Assembly: GCA_003153955.1 (NCBI GenBank)
Contig: PMCB01000135.1
Location: 810 to 8,427 of the forward strand
Direction of reading: 5' to 3'
Source of the DNA: Dehalococcoidia bacterium
Lineage (GTDB): Bacteria; Chloroflexota; Dehalococcoidia; Dehalococcoidales; Fen-1064
Length of the DNA: 7,618 nucleotides
The notes beneath the pieces were generated by a model. That model had not been told where the DNA came from. It was given only the letters and a program-made list of their open reading frames with translations, and searched no databases. Both the position numbers and the translations under genes were made by a program. Shown piece by piece: positions 5,483 to 7,618 of this stretch (the first letter of the stretch is position 1; every line of letters starts with the position of its first letter).

Positions 5483-5717
5483 TCAATAATCGAACGAATC
5501 CGGTTTGTCCCCGACGGAAAGAATCAATTCCATACCGGCGTAAACCGAAACCCATGATAAATCCCTCTGTATCTCCCCTTACAAAGGGGAGAAAATAGTA
5601 TACTCCCTCCTTCCTAAGGAGGGACATAAGGGAGAATTTTGCGGTTGGATCCCGTTCCCCTATCAAGTATGGGACAAGCTTTCAATAGTATGGAAAACGG
5701 TGTGAGTTCCGTTTTTT
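5483..5717. repeat. tandem unit 2 (long form, 235 bases)
   Basis: This is the longer copy of the unit at 5332-5482. It contains two perfect hairpins not complete in unit 1: CTCCCCTT/AAGGGGAG (5573-5580 and 5584-5591) and TCCCTCCTT/AAGGAGGGA (5604-5612 and 5616-5624). The segment 5603-5654 recurs on the opposite strand at 6855-6908 near the end of purC. The unit ends in a hairpin with a T-run (5694-5718). Confidence 0.75.
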
Positions 5718-5718
5718 T
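5694..5718 (+). terminator. terminator-like hairpin before the purC promoter
   Basis: AAAACGG (5694-5700) and CCGTTTT (5709-5715) pair around an 8-base loop, and the T-run 5712-5718 covers the end of the stem and continues past it. It would stop rightward transcription just before the purC promoter. No rightward transcript is known to arrive there. The matching position in unit 1 has an imperfect palindrome without the T-run. Confidence 0.45.
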
Positions 5719-5746
5719 CAACAATAAAAAGAACTCAGTTTGTCTC
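5718..5746. repeat. decayed start of a third tandem unit
   Basis: Comparing 5717-5746 with 5482-5511 gives 22 of 30 identical bases without gaps, including TTCAA at the left and GTTTGTC at the right. The spacing from unit 2 is 235 bases, the full unit 2 length, which supports a third partial copy rather than chance. The purC -35 box lies within it. Confidence 0.5.
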
Positions 5747-5768
5747 AATTAATAAGAATAGGTATAAT
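5740..5768 (+). promoter_or_regulatory. putative purC promoter
   Basis: TTGTCT (5740-5745; four of six matches to TTGACA), a 17-base spacer, and a perfect TATAAT (5763-5768). Transcription would begin near A5775, giving a leader of about 130 bases. It is the only well-spaced promoter seen between the terminator-like hairpin and purC. Confidence 0.65.
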
Positions 5769-5774
5769 TTAATC

Positions 5775-5903
5775 AATACATTGGAAATTACGATTCTGAG
5801 GTTACGCAGTACCCGAAGAATCTCCTTTCCTAATTAGTAGGCCGGGAGACCCTTCGTCCTTCAGCGGAAGGATTCAGGGTGAAAATGATTTATTGGAGGC
5901 GCT
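5775..5903 (+). promoter_or_regulatory. purC leader with small hairpins
   Basis: The leader contains GATTCT/AGAATC (5792-5797 with 5817-5822), a further GGT/ACC pairing inside it, and TCCTTC/GAAGGA (5857-5862 with 5867-5872) closed by an AGCG loop. I do not recognise a purine, PRPP or ppGpp riboswitch consensus here. The sequence style resembles dispersed repeats (ACCCTTCG...GGATTCAGGGTG) rather than a ligand-binding fold. Any regulatory role is unproven. Confidence 0.35.
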
Positions 5904-6821
5904 ATGACAGACAATGACGCGGTTTTAATCAATTCCGATTTACCCCTGCCGCTTTTTGTGAAAGGCAAGGTGCGCGATACTTACGACCTGGGAAAACAGC
6001 TTTTAATCGTGGCGACGGACCGGCTGTCGGCTTTCGATGTGGTACTGCCGTGCGGCATCCCGGATAAAGGGCGGGTGCTGAATCAAATCTCGGCCTACTG
6101 GTTCGACCAGACTAAGAAACTCGTACCGAATCACGTCATCGAGTTGGTAGATACCCCCAAAATATTGGCTAAATACCTTCCGGCGAACAAACGGTTTGCT
6201 TATCCTACGTATCTGGCCGGACGGTCGATGATCGTCAAGAAAGTGAAACGCCTGCCGGTGGAATGTGTGGTGCGCGGCTATCTGGCCGGTTCGGCCTGGG
6301 CGGAATACCAGAAAAGCGGGACGGCTTTCGGGATACCGCTGCCGAAGAATATGCTGGAAAGTCAGGAACTGCCCGCGCCGTTGTTCACCCCCACCACCAA
6401 GGCGGATTCGGGCCATGACATGCCGATGACCGTCGAGGAAATGGGGGCTTTAATCGGCATCGAGCTGGCGAATAATATCAAAGAAAAGAGCCTGGCGATT
6501 TATAATTTTGCCCGCAAACAGGCCATTACCAAAGGCATCATCATCGCCGATACCAAGTTCGAATTCGGCCTCGAAGGTGACAAACTGATTGTCATCGACG
6601 AAATGCTGACGCCGGATTCTTCCCGCTTCTGGGACGCGAAATCGTACAAGCCGGGACAGTCGCAGCCGAGTTATGATAAACAGCCGGTGCGCGACTGGCT
6701 GACCAATTCCGGCTGGAATAAAGAGCCGCCGGCCCCGATGCTGCCGCCGGAGGTCATCGAATCGACCACCAGGATTTATCTTACGGCGTTTGAGAGATTG
6801 ACCGGGAAGAAACTGAGCTAA
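5904..6821 (+). CDS. purC: SAICAR synthetase (phosphoribosylaminoimidazole-succinocarboxamide synthase), 305 aa
   Basis: This enzyme joins CAIR and aspartate using ATP to make SAICAR in de novo purine synthesis, in the cytoplasm. Motifs present: the ATP-binding KGKVRDTYDLG (20-30), VATDRLSAFDVVLP (36-49), VECVVRGYLAGSAW (119-132), LFTPTTKAD (160-168), IIADTKFEFG (213-222) and IDEMLTPDSSRFW (231-243). At 305 aa it is the longer type, resembling the yeast-style enzyme, rather than the roughly 240 aa enzyme of E. coli. The ATG at 5904 is preceded by TGGAGG (5894-5899) with a rather short 4-base spacing. The gene stands alone: no other pur gene is visible on either side, and it is bounded by its own promoter upstream and a strong terminator downstream. 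Intact, with no missing motif. Confidence 0.96.
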   Translation: MTDNDAVLINSDLPLPLFVKGKVRDTYDLGKQLLIVATDRLSAFDVVLPCGIPDKGRVLNQISAYWFDQTKKLVPNHVIELVDTPKILAKYLPANKRFAYPTYLAGRSMIVKKVKRLPVECVVRGYLAGSAWAEYQKSGTAFGIPLPKNMLESQELPAPLFTPTTKADSGHDMPMTVEEMGALIGIELANNIKEKSLAIYNFARKQAITKGIIIADTKFEFGLEGDKLIVIDEMLTPDSSRFWDAKSYKPGQSQPSYDKQPVRDWLTNSGWNKEPPAPMLPPEVIESTTRIYLTAFERLTGKKLS

Positions 6822-6854
6822 AGGGCTGCGTTAGTATTCCATCCTTATGACAAT

Positions 6855-6908
6855 CGGGATCCAGTCGCCAAATTCTCCCCCGAAGGTCCCTCCTTAGCAA
6901 AGAGGGAG
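6855..6908. repeat. inverted copy of the tandem-unit-2 module
   Basis: Read on the plus strand this matches the minus strand of 5603-5654: 22 of the first 25 bases (CGGGATCCA... to ...AAATTCTCCC) agree. After a short divergent stretch, TCCCTCCTTAG is identical, then AGGGAG. The hairpin part is degraded here. Two copies in opposite orientation, one in each spacer flanking purC, indicate a dispersed repeat family. Confidence 0.65.
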
Positions 6909-6924
6909 AGTAAAAATAGGAATA

Positions 6925-6955
6925 AAAAGAGAGGGCTGTAAAAGCCCTCTCTTTT
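6925..6955 (+). terminator. strong bidirectional terminator between purC and usp
   Basis: AAAAGAGAGGGCT (6925-6937) and AGCCCTCTCTTTT (6943-6955) form a perfect 13-bp stem with a GTAAA loop. The stem ends in T on the plus strand and in A on the left, so it works as an intrinsic terminator from both directions. It lies about 100 bases past the purC stop and about 130 past the usp stop, suiting the convergent pair. Confidence 0.88.
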
Positions 6956-6988
6956 GTTGTTTGATTTCCACCCCACCCTGGTACATTC

Positions 6989-7063
6989 GTCCGCCTTAGG
7001 CGGACTCAGTACGACATTGCGGTGTCGGATAGCTTCGAGTACTTCGTAATCTCGCAATGACAA
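6989..7063. repeat. compound palindromic element near the usp 3' end
   Basis: GTCCGCC (6989-6995) and GGCGGAC (6999-7005) form a tight 7-bp hairpin with loop TTA. A second layer follows: CATTGCG (7015-7021) against CGCAATG (7053-7059), and CGACA/TGTCG (7012-7016 with 7023-7027) as an alternative. It ends in AATGACAA (7056-7063), the same 8-mer found at 2154-2161 and 3201-3208. It lies 22 bases past the usp stop and has no coding capacity. Confidence 0.6.
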
Positions 7064-7084
7064 TTGGGAATGTTGGCGCAATTG

Positions 7085-7576
7085 TCACATTTTTGTTTTA
7101 TCCACGACGCAGCCGTTGGGGCGGACCATCAAAATCGGGATTTTGGAGGTCTTGAGCACCCGCTCGGCGACACTGCCCCAGAACCATTCGGTGATACCGG
7201 AACGGCCGTGGGTGGCGATGACAATCAGGTCGACGCCGTTTTTCTCGGCATAATCGGTTAAAGATTCGCTGGCCAGCCCGAAGACCACTTTGGCTTCCGC
7301 GGTAATGCCGTCGTTTTTTAAAAGTTGGACCTGTTTGGTCAGGTAAACCTGAGCGGCTTTCGCAGCATCATCTTCCAGTCGTTGAATCTGTTCCGGGCTG
7401 ATGTATTCCGGCACGCCGCCAAATTCAAAACCGCCGTAGAGTTTCAGTGGTGTGATGACCCGGATGAGGGTCAGCAGGGGAGGGGCCTCACACTGTTTGG
7501 TAATCATCTTTACCTGCGGCAGGACACATTCTGCCAGTTCCGAGCCGTCAAGCGGCACCATAATATGTTTGTACAT
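7085..7576 (-). CDS. universal stress protein, UspA family, 163 aa
   Basis: A single-domain cytoplasmic UspA-fold protein, probably a nucleotide-binding stress-response factor. Seen: the N-terminal strand MYKHIMVPLDGSE with Asp10, the core strand DLIVIATHG (116-124), and the ATP-binding loop THG (122-124), nine residues (RSGITEWFW) and GS (134-135), followed by VAERVL and the final strand PILMVRP (147-153). That loop fits the G-2x-G-9x-G-S/T pattern of ATP-binding members except that its first Gly is Ala121, as is common. The 45-60 insertion (PLKLYGGFEFGGVPEY) is Gly/Tyr-rich. The ATG at 7574-7576 has an excellent ribosome binding site 7 bases upstream. The gene is convergent with purC, and the terminator at 6925-6955 serves both. 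Confidence 0.93.
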   Translation of the reverse strand: MYKHIMVPLDGSELAECVLPQVKMITKQCEAPPLLTLIRVITPLKLYGGFEFGGVPEYISPEQIQRLEDDAAKAAQVYLTKQVQLLKNDGITAEAKVVFGLASESLTDYAEKNGVDLIVIATHGRSGITEWFWGSVAERVLKTSKIPILMVRPNGCVVDKTKM

Positions 7577-7583
7577 TTTTTCT

Positions 7584-7591
7584 TCACCTCC
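7584..7591 (-). promoter_or_regulatory. strong usp ribosome binding site
   Basis: The minus strand reads GGAGGTGA, 7 bases before the ATG. All eight bases are complementary to the 16S anti-Shine-Dalgarno sequence, the best match in the window, suggesting efficient translation. Confidence 0.85.
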
Positions 7592-7606
7592 GCAATCTGT
7601 GAGATT

Positions 7607-7612
7607 ATTATA
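7607..7612 (-). promoter_or_regulatory. usp -10 box at the window edge
   Basis: The minus strand reads TATAAT, about 30 bases before the usp start. The expected start of transcription is near 7600. The -35 box would fall outside the window, so the promoter cannot be completed. Confidence 0.5.
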
Positions 7613-7618
7613 AGCACG

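Larger units (their letters stand above)
5273..5903. other. divergent 631-base spacer built of repeats and promoters
   Basis: No convincing gene is present. A minus-strand open frame at 5406-5666 simply runs through repeats. In order the spacer contains the leftward promoter, a four-copy heptamer array (5315-5342), a degenerate tandem duplication (5332-5746), a terminator-like hairpin (5694-5718), the purC promoter (5740-5768), and a leader with small hairpins (about 5775-5903). Confidence 0.7.

Noticed and set aside
5406..5666. Minus-strand open frame of 86 codons
   Set aside because: It runs through the hairpins and duplicated blocks of the tandem repeat, has no ribosome binding site, and its apparent peptide motifs are translations of the repeats.
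5315..5717. CRISPR array
   Set aside because: The repeats are two unequal long units and a heptamer tract, not regularly spaced short repeats with unique spacers, and no cas genes are present.
5775..5903. Purine-type riboswitch in the purC leader
   Set aside because: No three-way junction with conserved loop-loop sequences is recognisable, and the hairpins resemble dispersed repeats.
5885..5917. Ten-codon upstream ORF overlapping the purC start in another frame
   Set aside because: It starts at ATG 5885 and ends at TGA 5917. It is short, has no good ribosome binding site of its own, and its overlap is easily explained by chance.
6003..6416. Minus-strand open frame of 137 codons opposite purC
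   Set aside because: It is antisense to conserved purC motifs and has no independent start signals.

Overview
The window looks like a piece of a bacterial chromosome of moderate GC content: housekeeping genes separated by long, repeat-filled spacers. The gene set fits a Chloroflexota/Dehalococcoidia-like bacterium: an alpha2-type glycyl-tRNA synthetase, a long (305 aa) SAICAR synthetase, a stand-alone CTP-synthase-like amidotransferase, an SbcD-like nuclease and a UspA protein. That placement is an impression from protein style and repeat content. No phylogenetic marker was aligned, so treat it as tentative. No phage, transposase, CRISPR, toxin or defence genes are visible.

Layout from left to right. 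Positions 1-42 hold the last codons of an unknown + strand gene, followed by an AT-richer acidic orphan ORF (54-527, +). A repeat-bearing spacer (528-774) separates it from sbcD (775-2010, -; TTG start). The spacer at 2011-2335 holds the sbcD promoter, a run of three hairpins that includes a likely terminator, and a palindromic element that ends exactly at the stop codon of the next gene. That gene is a CTP-synthase-C-terminal-like amidotransferase (2336-3076, -). After another hairpin spacer comes glyQS (3235-4608, -; GTG start), 25 bases downstream of and probably co-transcribed with a five-helix DUF1648-like membrane protein (4634-5272, -). The divergent spacer 5273-5903 contains a heptamer repeat, a degenerate tandem duplication and the purC promoter. 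purC follows (5904-6821, +), then a strong bidirectional terminator, another palindromic repeat, and a UspA gene (7085-7576, -) with a clear ribosome binding site and -10 box at the window edge.

Functionally the genes are a loose collection: purine synthesis (purC), translation (glyQS), DNA end processing (sbcD without a visible sbcC), stress response (usp), a probable amidotransferase-fold protein with an incomplete catalytic triad, and a small membrane protein. Only the membrane protein and glyQS look like an operon.

I do not see a clear novel multi-gene system. The most unusual content is (a) the amidotransferase-like protein that keeps its nucleophile Cys but has Leu and Gln where CTP synthase has the catalytic His and Glu, and (b) the intergenic repeat architecture. 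In the purC spacer a 151-base unit is followed by a 235-base unit and the decayed start of a third, and the putative purC -35 box lies inside that third copy. A module of the second unit recurs inverted next to the purC terminator.
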